Positions 35,477 through 43,421 of a stretch of DNA of 64,000 bases are shown here, piece by piece (position 1 is the stretch's first letter; the number at the start of each line of letters is the position of its first letter). The stretch lies in assembly GCF_000739655.1 (NCBI RefSeq), contig NZ_BATR01000104.1, positions 62,001 to 126,000 on the forward strand, given 5' to 3'. Under the pieces are notes generated by a model. That model saw only the letters and a program-made list of their open reading frames with translations. It had not been told where the DNA came from and made no database searches. This DNA comes from Verrucomicrobium sp. BvORR106. Lineage in GTDB: Bacteria > Verrucomicrobiota > Verrucomicrobiia > Verrucomicrobiales > Verrucomicrobiaceae. The position numbers and the translations under genes were made by a program.

Positions 35477-38400
35477 TTATTTCTTGGTCCACTTCACGGC
35501 ATTGATCAGGATCTTCTGATAGCCATCCACTTCGTGGGTGCGGCCATCATGTCCCAAGGTGATGCCGACAATGCGGGCCTTGTCGTTCTGAGTGACCCAC
35601 ACCGCGGGGTGAGGCTTCTTGTACTTGTCGCTGGGGGAAGTTTCCGCCAGGACTTCGATCGGTGCAGTGCCTTCCGGCACGGCTTCCGCATTCATGTAGT
35701 ACAGCTCGTCCTCCACCTTGAAGCTGGCAGGCACGCCCGCCATGACGGGGTGATCCTTCTTCAGCGTGTTCACATCGAACGGGTGGATCTTGTCGTGGCC
35801 ACGGGAGCCACCACCCACGATCTTCGCGTTCACTTCTGGCCAGCGAGGGAAGCCATACCAGGTGCCGGGGTGGAGCATGATCACGCCCTTGCCCGCCTCC
35901 ACGTGGTCGAAGAGGGCCTTGCGCCAGGCGGGGGTGTCAAAGAACGTGCGGTTGGTGCTGCTGATGACAACGTCCGCGTTCTTGATCTCCGCCGTGGCCT
36001 GGGGGCTGTTCTCCGTGTAGTTCACGGAGAAGCCTGCGGCCTTGAGGAACTGGCTGTCATACTCCTCGAACCACTTCTTGAAGTCGTGGGAGGATCCGCC
36101 GGCGACGATGAGGACTTTGATCTTGCCGTCCTCCCACTGGATGGGGAGGGGGGCAGGCATTTCGTCCTCAGGCTTCTTGGCTGGAGCAGGAGCAGGAGCG
36201 GGTGCCGCGGCCGCGGCAGGCTGGCTCGGGGCGGCATTAAGCTTGGCTCCAGCCTTGCCTTCCACATCGGCGGTGATGGCCACGATCACAGGAGTGACCC
36301 CGTTGTTGTAGCTTTCCAGCTCGACCTTCGTGATTACCGAGGCCTTGGCGATGTCCAGGCTGATCAGGCGAAGCTGGCCGCGGGACACCACACCTTCCGC
36401 GAAAGCGGACTTAGGCACGTCGATTTCACGATTGTAGTCGGCGAATTCCACCCCGTTCTTCATTTCATGAACCTCCGTCTGGCCGTCCGCAAAGGTCACG
36501 GTCAGCTTCAATGCGGGTCGCTCGTCTTTGGTGGCAGGGAAGCCCCAGCCTGCGATGCCACTCAAGAGGTGGAGCTTCTTCGCCGCCACGCCCACCGGTG
36601 CTTCCACCTTCTGGGGGAGGGTGTGGGCAAAGGTCTTGTCACCGCCACCTTTCAGCGTGACCACGTTCATCCCGGTGGAGGACTTGGCAGGATCCATGAT
36701 GTAGAAGGGGATGCCGTCCACGGTCACGTTGCCGAACTTGGAAAGGAACACCGTGTCCTTCGTGGCTTCCTCGCTGTTGAAGAGGCCGCGACGGGTGTCC
36801 GTGGTATAAGCCTTGGCCAGATCCACAATGCGGAACTTGGCATCACTGCCGCCGCAGATGAAGGCGAGGATGTCGCGCATGACTTCCGGTCCGAGCGCCT
36901 CAAAGCCTTCTGGCATGAGGGAGCGGCGGGTGTTTTCCCGGTTGGCGATGTTCGCCTTGGGGATCTCCACGTCACCTGTCTGGCTGCGCAGCGTCACGCT
37001 GGCGGCGTTTTCACTGGTGATCACGCCCACCAGGGTTTCGCCCTTGGTGGTGGTGATGTTCCACTGCCAGAAGCTCGGGTCCACCTCACGGTTGGGATCC
37101 ACGATATGCACAAGCAGTTCGGCAGGACCATGGGCACCCATTCCGGTGAGGGGAGGACCCACATCACGTGTGCCCACATCGCCCAGCTTGTGACAGATGG
37201 CACAGGCAGCGGTGAACATCAGTTTGCCGTTGGCCACGTTGCCAGGCTTCAACACCTCGGGGGTGAGGGCGGCGATGGCTTCGTTCTTTTGCTTGGTCTG
37301 CGGGCTCAGGGTGTCCATGAGCGCAGCCGCCTGCTTGGCTACGGCCTTGTTCGGGTGGGTGCGCAGACGGGCGACATTGCCGGGACCGAGGTCGGTCACG
37401 GTAATCTTGCCGTCCTTCACTGAACCGAGGAAGGCGAGGGTGGCTTCCGGACGTTGCAGGATCTGGTCGAAGGCCTGTGTGCGGACGGCACCTTGCAGAG
37501 AACTGAAGGTGGACACCAGGGCGGACACATCACCACTGTTGCCCAATGCCTCAATGATGGCTGAGAGCAGGGGGGCAGGACTGTCGCTGGCCGTGAGCAC
37601 GGGGACGACGGCTTTCCGGCCTTCGCCACCGACACCGATCAACGCTTTGGCGGCATTGATGCGGGACTCCACGGACTGGGCCTTGTCGGCGAGTTGGGTG
37701 GAGAACTGGCTGACCAGGGACTTCACGTCATTGACCAGGGTGCCGGCTTGATCCCACTTCACCACGAGGGGAAGCGTGGAGGAGGCGAGGGCTGGCTGGC
37801 TGATCAGCTTCTTCAGTGTGGCAGCCAGTTCAGGAGTAAGGTTGACCTTGAGGTCGCTGGCGGAGCCGATGGAGCGAAGCACGACGATCTTGATGGCGTC
37901 GGAGGTCGCGGGAGCGTCGGCACAAGCACTCAAGAGTTGGGCGGCGTTTTGAGAGGGAGTGATGGCGACGTTCTTACCATTCAAGACCACGTTGACTTCG
38001 TCTCCTGTAACTGCCGTGATGACGAGTGGGCCGACAAGACCGGACAAGTCAGCAGCACGGGGATGCTTGAGCGCATCCGCAACAGCGGCGACTGGATGCG
38101 CGGTAAGGGCCGCAATCATCGCAGAGCGAGTCCAGTCGTCCTGGGCGGAGAGATATTTCTCAATACCGCGATTTCCGACAACTTCAGGATCCGCCGGGGT
38201 GACCGTGTCATCCAACACCTGAATATCTTCATACTCTCTGAGTACTTTGCTGCCCATGCGGTGCAAGTTAGGCGTGGAAGCCAGGATCCAGTCGATGCTG
38301 TCACTCTCGATCTTGCCTTTCTGGATGCTGCCACTCTTCGCTTTCACATCATTGTTTTCCCCTTCCCTGATCAAGCGCCAGGCATTCTGCTTCACCTTCG

Positions 38401-40576
38401 CATTGGGGCTGGTCTCGATGACTTTCGTCAGGCTTTTCAGATCCTTGGCATCGAGCACGGGAACGTCCAGCTTCTTGGCCTGCTTGTGCTGCACCTTCCA
38501 GATGCGGCCGAAGTAGTGGTCGCGGTCAGGGCGCACGGCGGCGTTGGCAGGGCCATGGAGCGGGCCGCGGGTGTCATTGTGAATGACGGCCTGGTTGTAG
38601 AAGTCCACCAGATAGAGGGCGCCATCGGGGCCCACTCGGTTCTCAATGGGGCGGAACCAGAGGTCCTTGCTGCGGATGAACTCGGTTTCTTCGCGACCCT
38701 TTTCCTTCTCCACGGTGTAGCTCACGCCATCGGGCTTCACGAACTGCTGGTGCACGATGTTGAGCGTGGCCTCGGTCGTGAAGTAGCTGTAGTTCCACTT
38801 CTCCGGCCAAGCCCCGCCTTCATAGACGGCGCAGCCAGCGGCAGCGGTGAAGGAGCCCACCTGGTCAATCTGCACATAGGCCTGCTCCGGCCAGCTCATG
38901 AGCGGGAAGGTCTTCTGCCCGGTGATCATGCCCTTCCAGGAGTTGGTTCCAGGAACCTTGCCCTTGGCGAGTACGTACTCGGGCAGGACTGTGTGGAAGA
39001 AGACGGTGCCGCTGGTGGGCTGGGTCCAGAAGACCTGACCATCCCAGGTGATGTCCAGCCCCCAGGTGTTGCCACCGCGGGAGGAGTACATCTCGATCTC
39101 AGAGCCGTCTGGCTTGAAGCGCACGACACCGGAGGCGATGCGTACGGGGGGCTTGGGGGACTTGGCACCCAGAGAGGTGACATCGCCGGCGGAATAGCCA
39201 TGAGTCGCATAAACCCAGCCATCAAGACCCCAGCGGAGGTTGTTCATCACGGCATGGGTGTCGCCGTTGCCGAGACCGCTATAGAGCTTGGTGCGCTTGT
39301 CGGCGACATCGTCGCCGTCGGTGTCTTCAAAGTACCAGATGTCCGGTGCGGCAGAGACGATGACGCCTTTCTTGTAGAAGCAGAAGCTGGTGGCGAGCTC
39401 GAGCTTGTCGGCAAAGATCTTCTTCTTGTCCATCACACCGTCGCCATTGGTGTCGGAGAGGATGGAGATCACGTCGCGGGGCTCGCGCTGGTCATAGCCT
39501 TCCTTGGAGATCGAGCCGGATTCTTTCCAGGCGTCGGTGTTGGGCACGCGGCGACCATTGGGATACTCGGGGGTCTCGCAGACCCAGAGGCGGCCCTTCT
39601 CATCCCAGTCGATGTTCATCGCCTTGTTGATGAGCGGCTCGGCGGCGACCAGGGAGATTTCGAACTCCGGGTGCACCTCGATGAGGGCTGCAGCCTTGTC
39701 CGGGCGGGTGGGGCCGCCTTCCACGTAGCGAAGGCCGTCGCCCAGTTCCTCGGGCTTGCAGAACTCATCTGCATTCTGCCTCTTCCCGGCCCAGGCGATG
39801 CCGCGCAGCAGGATGGCGCGGTAGTTGGGACGGTTGAAGTTGATGTAGAGGTGGCCGGGAATACTCACGAAGGAGCGGTAGGCGGTGCTGCCTTCCGGTG
39901 CCGTGGTTTCATAGGTCCACATCTGCGGCTGGATGTCGTAGATGGAGACCTTTTTTCCGCCACCCGTTATCTCCTCAGCCCGCTTCGCGGCCTGGGCATT
40001 GCGGGCCCCGGCCGGCTTGGGCGTGTAAGCACCGGCAAGGATGCGGGCCTCCGGCAGGATTTCCATGTCATAGTAGATCTCATCGTCCATCGCGAAGTTG
40101 GAGCAGTCCTTCGTGATCGGGTTTTCACGATCCGTGAAGTAGAGGTGCATGGGCCCCTCCAGCCACTTCGTGGTGCCCTGGCGCCAGGAGCCACCGATGA
40201 TGCTCTTGAACCAGTCGGTATCCTGCGAGACCGCCCCGGCGTGCAGGGTCACCAGACCGCCGCCGCGTTTGAGAAATTCCAGGAGGTTCTTGCGCTCTTC
40301 ACCGATCTTGATGTTGCCCGCCTCCTGGGAGTGGAGGATCAGCACATCGGTCTTGTCGAGCTGTTCTTTCGTCGGGAAAGCCAATGCGCCATCGGCCTGA
40401 ATGCCGCGCTCCTTGAGTAACGGTACCCAGTCTTTCAAGAACTGGGGATAGTCATGGGCCCCCGGGCCGTGGGACTTCTGTCCCGCCCGGATGAAGACCC
40501 GCAATGGGCCTTCCGCCGCGGCGAGCATGCTGCAGGGCAGCACGGCGCAGAGGGTGAGGAGGATAAATGATTTCAT
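35477..40576 (-). CDS. Giant secreted ThuA / dehydrogenase / HEAT / cytochrome c / ThuA protein
   Basis: 1699 residues from the ATG at 40576 (signal MKSFILLTLCAVLPCSMLAA). Order: ThuA-like domain (~25-265: VFIRAGQKSHGPGAHDYPQF; GLVTLHAG), PVC-type membrane-bound dehydrogenase beta-propeller (~300-730: EISLVAAEPLINKAMNIDWD, then EKGRLWVCETPEYP; VDFYNQAVIH), HEAT-like helical repeats (~770-1080), one cytochrome c heme site CAICHK (~1124), an NPCBM/galactose-binding-like segment, an Ala/Pro linker (~1455-1475), and a second ThuA domain (~1485-1699: IKVLIVAGGSSHDF; IMLHPGTWYG; GITLGHDGR). ThuA proteins take part in 3-keto-trehalose use. Predicted periplasmic sugar-oxidising electron-transfer protein. 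Two ThuA modules in one chain are unusual. Confidence 0.9.
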   Translation of the reverse strand: MKSFILLTLCAVLPCSMLAAAEGPLRVFIRAGQKSHGPGAHDYPQFLKDWVPLLKERGIQADGALAFPTKEQLDKTDVLILHSQEAGNIKIGEERKNLLEFLKRGGGLVTLHAGAVSQDTDWFKSIIGGSWRQGTTKWLEGPMHLYFTDRENPITKDCSNFAMDDEIYYDMEILPEARILAGAYTPKPAGARNAQAAKRAEEITGGGKKVSIYDIQPQMWTYETTAPEGSTAYRSFVSIPGHLYINFNRPNYRAILLRGIAWAGKRQNADEFCKPEELGDGLRYVEGGPTRPDKAAALIEVHPEFEISLVAAEPLINKAMNIDWDEKGRLWVCETPEYPNGRRVPNTDAWKESGSISKEGYDQREPRDVISILSDTNGDGVMDKKKIFADKLELATSFCFYKKGVIVSAAPDIWYFEDTDGDDVADKRTKLYSGLGNGDTHAVMNNLRWGLDGWVYATHGYSAGDVTSLGAKSPKPPVRIASGVVRFKPDGSEIEMYSSRGGNTWGLDITWDGQVFWTQPTSGTVFFHTVLPEYVLAKGKVPGTNSWKGMITGQKTFPLMSWPEQAYVQIDQVGSFTAAAGCAVYEGGAWPEKWNYSYFTTEATLNIVHQQFVKPDGVSYTVEKEKGREETEFIRSKDLWFRPIENRVGPDGALYLVDFYNQAVIHNDTRGPLHGPANAAVRPDRDHYFGRIWKVQHKQAKKLDVPVLDAKDLKSLTKVIETSPNAKVKQNAWRLIREGENNDVKAKSGSIQKGKIESDSIDWILASTPNLHRMGSKVLREYEDIQVLDDTVTPADPEVVGNRGIEKYLSAQDDWTRSAMIAALTAHPVAAVADALKHPRAADLSGLVGPLVITAVTGDEVNVVLNGKNVAITPSQNAAQLLSACADAPATSDAIKIVVLRSIGSASDLKVNLTPELAATLKKLISQPALASSTLPLVVKWDQAGTLVNDVKSLVSQFSTQLADKAQSVESRINAAKALIGVGGEGRKAVVPVLTASDSPAPLLSAIIEALGNSGDVSALVSTFSSLQGAVRTQAFDQILQRPEATLAFLGSVKDGKITVTDLGPGNVARLRTHPNKAVAKQAAALMDTLSPQTKQKNEAIAALTPEVLKPGNVANGKLMFTAACAICHKLGDVGTRDVGPPLTGMGAHGPAELLVHIVDPNREVDPSFWQWNITTTKGETLVGVITSENAASVTLRSQTGDVEIPKANIANRENTRRSLMPEGFEALGPEVMRDILAFICGGSDAKFRIVDLAKAYTTDTRRGLFNSEEATKDTVFLSKFGNVTVDGIPFYIMDPAKSSTGMNVVTLKGGGDKTFAHTLPQKVEAPVGVAAKKLHLLSGIAGWGFPATKDERPALKLTVTFADGQTEVHEMKNGVEFADYNREIDVPKSAFAEGVVSRGQLRLISLDIAKASVITKVELESYNNGVTPVIVAITADVEGKAGAKLNAAPSQPAAAAAPAPAPAPAKKPEDEMPAPLPIQWEDGKIKVLIVAGGSSHDFKKWFEEYDSQFLKAAGFSVNYTENSPQATAEIKNADVVISSTNRTFFDTPAWRKALFDHVEAGKGVIMLHPGTWYGFPRWPEVNAKIVGGGSRGHDKIHPFDVNTLKKDHPVMAGVPASFKVEDELYYMNAEAVPEGTAPIEVLAETSPSDKYKKPHPAVWVTQNDKARIVGITLGHDGRTHEVDGYQKILINAVKWTKK

Positions 40577-40598
40577 GGAAGAGGAAATGCGAGGGGAG

Positions 40599-40645
40599 GA
40601 ACCACTAATTGACACTAATGGAACACTGATAAATGAGATTCAAAA
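40599..40645. repeat. Left inverted repeat of the GxxExxY unit
   Basis: ACCACTAATTGACACTAATG (40601-40620), then GAACACTGATAAATGAGATT. Its reverse complement (AATCAGTG-type word, then ATTAGTGTCAATTAGTGGTT) matches the sequence on the other side of the GxxExxY gene at 41126-41162 with few changes. The repeated word ATTAGTGT occurs in tandem in each arm. Confidence 0.75.
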
Positions 40646-40678
40646 CAACCCAGAACTATGATGGGAGAGAGGAGCTGG

Positions 40679-41083
40679 CTAGAGGATGAACCGCTGCCAT
40701 CTAAGCTTGTCGAGCGGAGCAAAGTTGAGGAGGTAACCCACCGGTTTACGTGCAAGTCGCATGTAGTTCATGAGCTGAGCCACGTGTTCAGGGAGAAATT
40801 CGCCAACGGCTTTCAATTCCACGACCACTCCGCCGTACACACAGAGGTCTGGGATGTAGCATTTGCGGAGCTGCTGACCTTTGTAGTAGATGGAGAGCGC
40901 TTGCTTTGCCACAAACGGAATACCCCGTGCTGCGAGCTCCATCTCCAGGCACTCTTGGTAGACTTCTTCCAGCAATCCACCGCCAATCGTGCGATGAACC
41001 TCGAACGCAGCGCCTACAAGAGCATAGCCCTCGTTTTTGAAGGGCGTAGCGATCTCGATATCCGGAAAACTGCTGGCATCCAT
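40679..41083 (-). CDS. GxxExxY protein (PD-(D/E)XK nuclease superfamily, PF13366-like)
   Basis: 134 residues. The name motif is at 36-42 (G-LL-E-EV-Y). The nuclease-like core is IPD (Asp79) with VELK (Glu89, Lys91), the PD-(D/E)XK arrangement, followed by AQLMNYMRLARKPVGYLLNF. Family length (~125-140) is normal and the frame intact, so the active site may work. The cellular role of the family is not established. The gene is enclosed by inverted repeats (40599-40645 and 41120-41164) that end next to the flanking genes, so gene plus repeats look like one inserted unit of about 560 bp. Confidence 0.9.
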   Translation of the reverse strand: MDASSFPDIEIATPFKNEGYALVGAAFEVHRTIGGGLLEEVYQECLEMELAARGIPFVAKQALSIYYKGQQLRKCYIPDLCVYGGVVVELKAVGEFLPEHVAQLMNYMRLARKPVGYLLNFAPLDKLRWQRFIL

Positions 41084-41119
41084 GGAGTGCGAATGAAGAG
41101 TCTATGAACCCGTGTTATT

Positions 41120-41164
41120 TTTTGGATTTCATTAGTGTTAAATTAGTGTCAATCAGTGGTTCGG
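41120..41164. repeat. Right inverted repeat of the GxxExxY unit
   Basis: Reads TTTGGATTTC, ATTAGTGTTAA, ATTAGTGTCAATCAGTGGTTC. The last part is the inverted copy of ACCACTAATTGACACTAAT at 40601, differing at one position. It ends 5 bp before the stop codon of the PEP-hydrolase-like gene. Confidence 0.75.
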
Positions 41165-41168
41165 AATT

Positions 41169-42032
41169 CTACTGCTTGAACGGCACCTTCTTGAACTCTT
41201 TGGTGAGGTTCGTCAGGCTTTCTTCCACGCCCATGCGCTCCAGGCTGCTGGCACCGACGAAGCCGTGGGCGGTGGTTTTACCGAGGATGAACTCCACGTC
41301 CTTGGGCGTGTTGATGGGGCCACCGTGGGTGAGGAAAAAGATGTCCTTCCGGACTTGGCTGGCGGCGTCGATGATTTCCTGAGTGCGGGCGACGGTGTGA
41401 TCCCAGGACACGACGGCGCTGGTGACGCCGATGCTGCCACCGACAGTGGTGCCGACGTGGGCGATGATGCAGTCGGCGCCTTGTTTGGCCATCTCGATAG
41501 CTTCCTCAGGGGTGGCCACATAGACGATGCTGAAGAGATCCATGCGACTGGCGAGACCGATCATCTCGAACTCCTTCTTCACACTCATGCCGGTCTCTTC
41601 CAGCACCTGGCGGAAGTGACCGTCCACAATGGTGTGGGTGGGGAAGTTGTTCACGCCGGAGAAGCCCATGTCCTTGACCTTGCCCAGCCAGTGCCACATA
41701 CGGCGGCGGGGATCGCTGGCATGCACCCCGCAGACCACGGGGATCTCATTCACCACGGGGAGCACTTCGTACTCGCCGATCTCCATGGCGATCTCGTTGG
41801 CATCACCATAGGCCATGAGGCCGCAGGTGGAGCCATGCCCCATCATGCGGAAGCGGCCGCTGTTGTAGATGATGATCATGTCCGCCCCGCCGCGTTCGAT
41901 GAACTTGGCGCTGATCCCGGTGCCGGCACCGGCGACGATGAGAGGCTCGCCGCGCTTCAGAGTGGCATTGAAGCGATCGACGACTTCTTGGCGGGTGTAG
42001 GGATTACCGATTCCGGTCCAGGGATTGGGCAT
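41169..42032 (-). CDS. Phosphoenolpyruvate hydrolase-like TIM-barrel protein (PF09370/COG5564)
   Basis: 287 residues from the ATG at 42032 (MPNPWTGIGNPYTRQEVVDR). Family hallmarks: GEPLIVAGAGTGISAKFIER, GGADMIIIYNSGRFRMMGHG, GVHASDPRRRMWHWLGKVKD, GFSGVNNFPTHTIVDG, and the final HGGPINTPKDVEFIL. The fold is that of PEP mutase-like barrels. Members usually neighbour a Tm-1-like UPF0261 gene, which is absent here; the true reaction of most members is unknown. It is divergent from an AraC regulator, its probable controller. Confidence 0.9.
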   Translation of the reverse strand: MPNPWTGIGNPYTRQEVVDRFNATLKRGEPLIVAGAGTGISAKFIERGGADMIIIYNSGRFRMMGHGSTCGLMAYGDANEIAMEIGEYEVLPVVNEIPVVCGVHASDPRRRMWHWLGKVKDMGFSGVNNFPTHTIVDGHFRQVLEETGMSVKKEFEMIGLASRMDLFSIVYVATPEEAIEMAKQGADCIIAHVGTTVGGSIGVTSAVVSWDHTVARTQEIIDAASQVRKDIFFLTHGGPINTPKDVEFILGKTTAHGFVGASSLERMGVEESLTNLTKEFKKVPFKQ

Positions 42033-42196
42033 GAGTTTGGAATTGCTGATTTTTGGTTTTGGTTTGCGGATTGGCGTTGCGGCGGAACCCATTCACGCGC
42101 TTCATGTCTTTTGGACTGAATCGCAGGCGTGGATCGACGCGGATTTAGCATCTCAGAAACCAACGCCTCCCGCCCGCTTTTTTCACTTACCGTCGC

Positions 42197-43132
42197 ATGA
42201 GCAAGACGCACCAAGACCTATCCGAAACCCACATCCTGGGGGAGGCGACCACGCAAAAGGTGGTGCGGGTGGACGTGCGAGACCGGCGGGAATGGCTGGC
42301 AAAAGCGCCTGCCTGTAGCGCCTTGGCCCAGCATCGGATCGCTCACCTCGGCATCTGCGAGGCCCAGTCTCCATACAACATCGTGCGGATGAAGCAGAGC
42401 GGCACCTACTTCATGGCCTGCTACGGTGGGGAGGGGCGGATCCTCGTGGACGGACGTTGGCAGAAATGCCGGGCGGGCATGGCCTGTCTGCTGCCTCCCC
42501 ATCTGCTTAATGCCTTCCATGCCATCCCCAGCAAGCCCTGGAACTTCGTCTGGGTTCGCTACCAAGCAGTGCCGGAGCAGCGGCCCCTTGTTTCGGCCAG
42601 TTCCCCAGTGCTGGCCAAGTTTGACCCTGAGCCCTTGCGTCTGGCCATGCTGGGGCTGCATGCGGAGTGCGTCCGCTCCCAGTCAGAGACCTCCGGTGAG
42701 AAAAAGGTGCCGTCTTCTGCTCCCCCAACTCCCGCCCCGGTGGCGATGCACCACTGGGTGGAACTGGTGCAAACTTATGTGCTCCGCTTCGCTCAACCCT
42801 GGCAGATGGATGACCGGCTTTCCCGTCTCTGGGAGAAGATCGCTCATCGGCTGGGAGAGCCGTGGACCCTGAGCCAACTGGCCCAGGAGGTGCACATGAG
42901 TGAAGAGCACCTGCGGCGTCTCACCACGCAGCAGCTCGGCCGCTCACCCATGCGGCAGCTCACGTATCTGCGGATGCGCCATGCGGCGGAACTGCTGGCG
43001 AGCACTGAGGATAAGATCGAGTCCATCGCCCTTGCGGTGGGCTATCACAATGCGTTTGTGTTTTCCACCACCTTCAAGAAATGGACGGGGTGGCGCCCCA
43101 GTGAGCATCGTGCCCGCAGTCACCGCGTTTAG
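42197..43132 (+). CDS. AraC-family transcriptional regulator
   Basis: 311 residues. The N-terminal ~175 residues are a cupin-like sensor (YNIVRMKQSGTYFMACYGGE; GRWQKCRAGMACLLPPHLLN). The two AraC helix-turn-helix motifs fill ~215-305: WTLSQLAQEVHMSEEHLRRL and KIESIALAVGYHNAFVFSTT, then FKKWTGWRPSEHR. Sugar-responsive regulators of verrucomicrobia have this form. It is divergent from the PEP-hydrolase-like gene and is followed at 40 bp by a small membrane protein and then the FAD oxidoreductase, so all may form one regulon. Confidence 0.9.
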   Translation: MSKTHQDLSETHILGEATTQKVVRVDVRDRREWLAKAPACSALAQHRIAHLGICEAQSPYNIVRMKQSGTYFMACYGGEGRILVDGRWQKCRAGMACLLPPHLLNAFHAIPSKPWNFVWVRYQAVPEQRPLVSASSPVLAKFDPEPLRLAMLGLHAECVRSQSETSGEKKVPSSAPPTPAPVAMHHWVELVQTYVLRFAQPWQMDDRLSRLWEKIAHRLGEPWTLSQLAQEVHMSEEHLRRLTTQQLGRSPMRQLTYLRMRHAAELLASTEDKIESIALAVGYHNAFVFSTTFKKWTGWRPSEHRARSHRV

Positions 43133-43171
43133 TCGCCGCTCCATCCCTGATAGTTCTATTTTCTGAGTTAC

Positions 43172-43357
43172 ATGTCCGCTCCCAAGACGATTTTCACCTG
43201 GATCATGTGGTTGCTACTGGCTGCGCTGGTGGCTCTGGCCGGATGGATCTTCTGGGCAGTGGGCAAGGTGGAGGATGCCAAGCGGGAGGGGAAAAAACCC
43301 GCGGTAGCACCGGCGGCACCAGCCGCTCTAGGGCAATCGGGGAACGCGACCCCCTAG
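43172..43357 (+). CDS. Small single-span membrane protein
   Basis: 61 residues: a short basic start, one helix (TWIMWLLLAALVALAGWIFW), a charged stretch KVEDAKREGKKP, and an Ala/Pro tail. It fills the gap between the AraC gene and the FAD oxidoreductase on the same strand (39 and 64 bp spacers). No family recognised; composition and position support a real gene. Confidence 0.5.
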   Translation: MSAPKTIFTWIMWLLLAALVALAGWIFWAVGKVEDAKREGKKPAVAPAAPAALGQSGNATP

Positions 43358-43421
43358 GCGGGGTGCCGTGTCCATCGAGCGATTTCTTGTCCAAAAGGGA
43401 GAGTCGTGGCCTTACCCTGTC

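Noticed and set aside
37694-40420. 908-codon open frame on the plus strand
   Set aside because: Antisense to the ThuA/dehydrogenase gene; low-complexity mirror sequence without family features. The frame at 35534-37423 is the same artefact.
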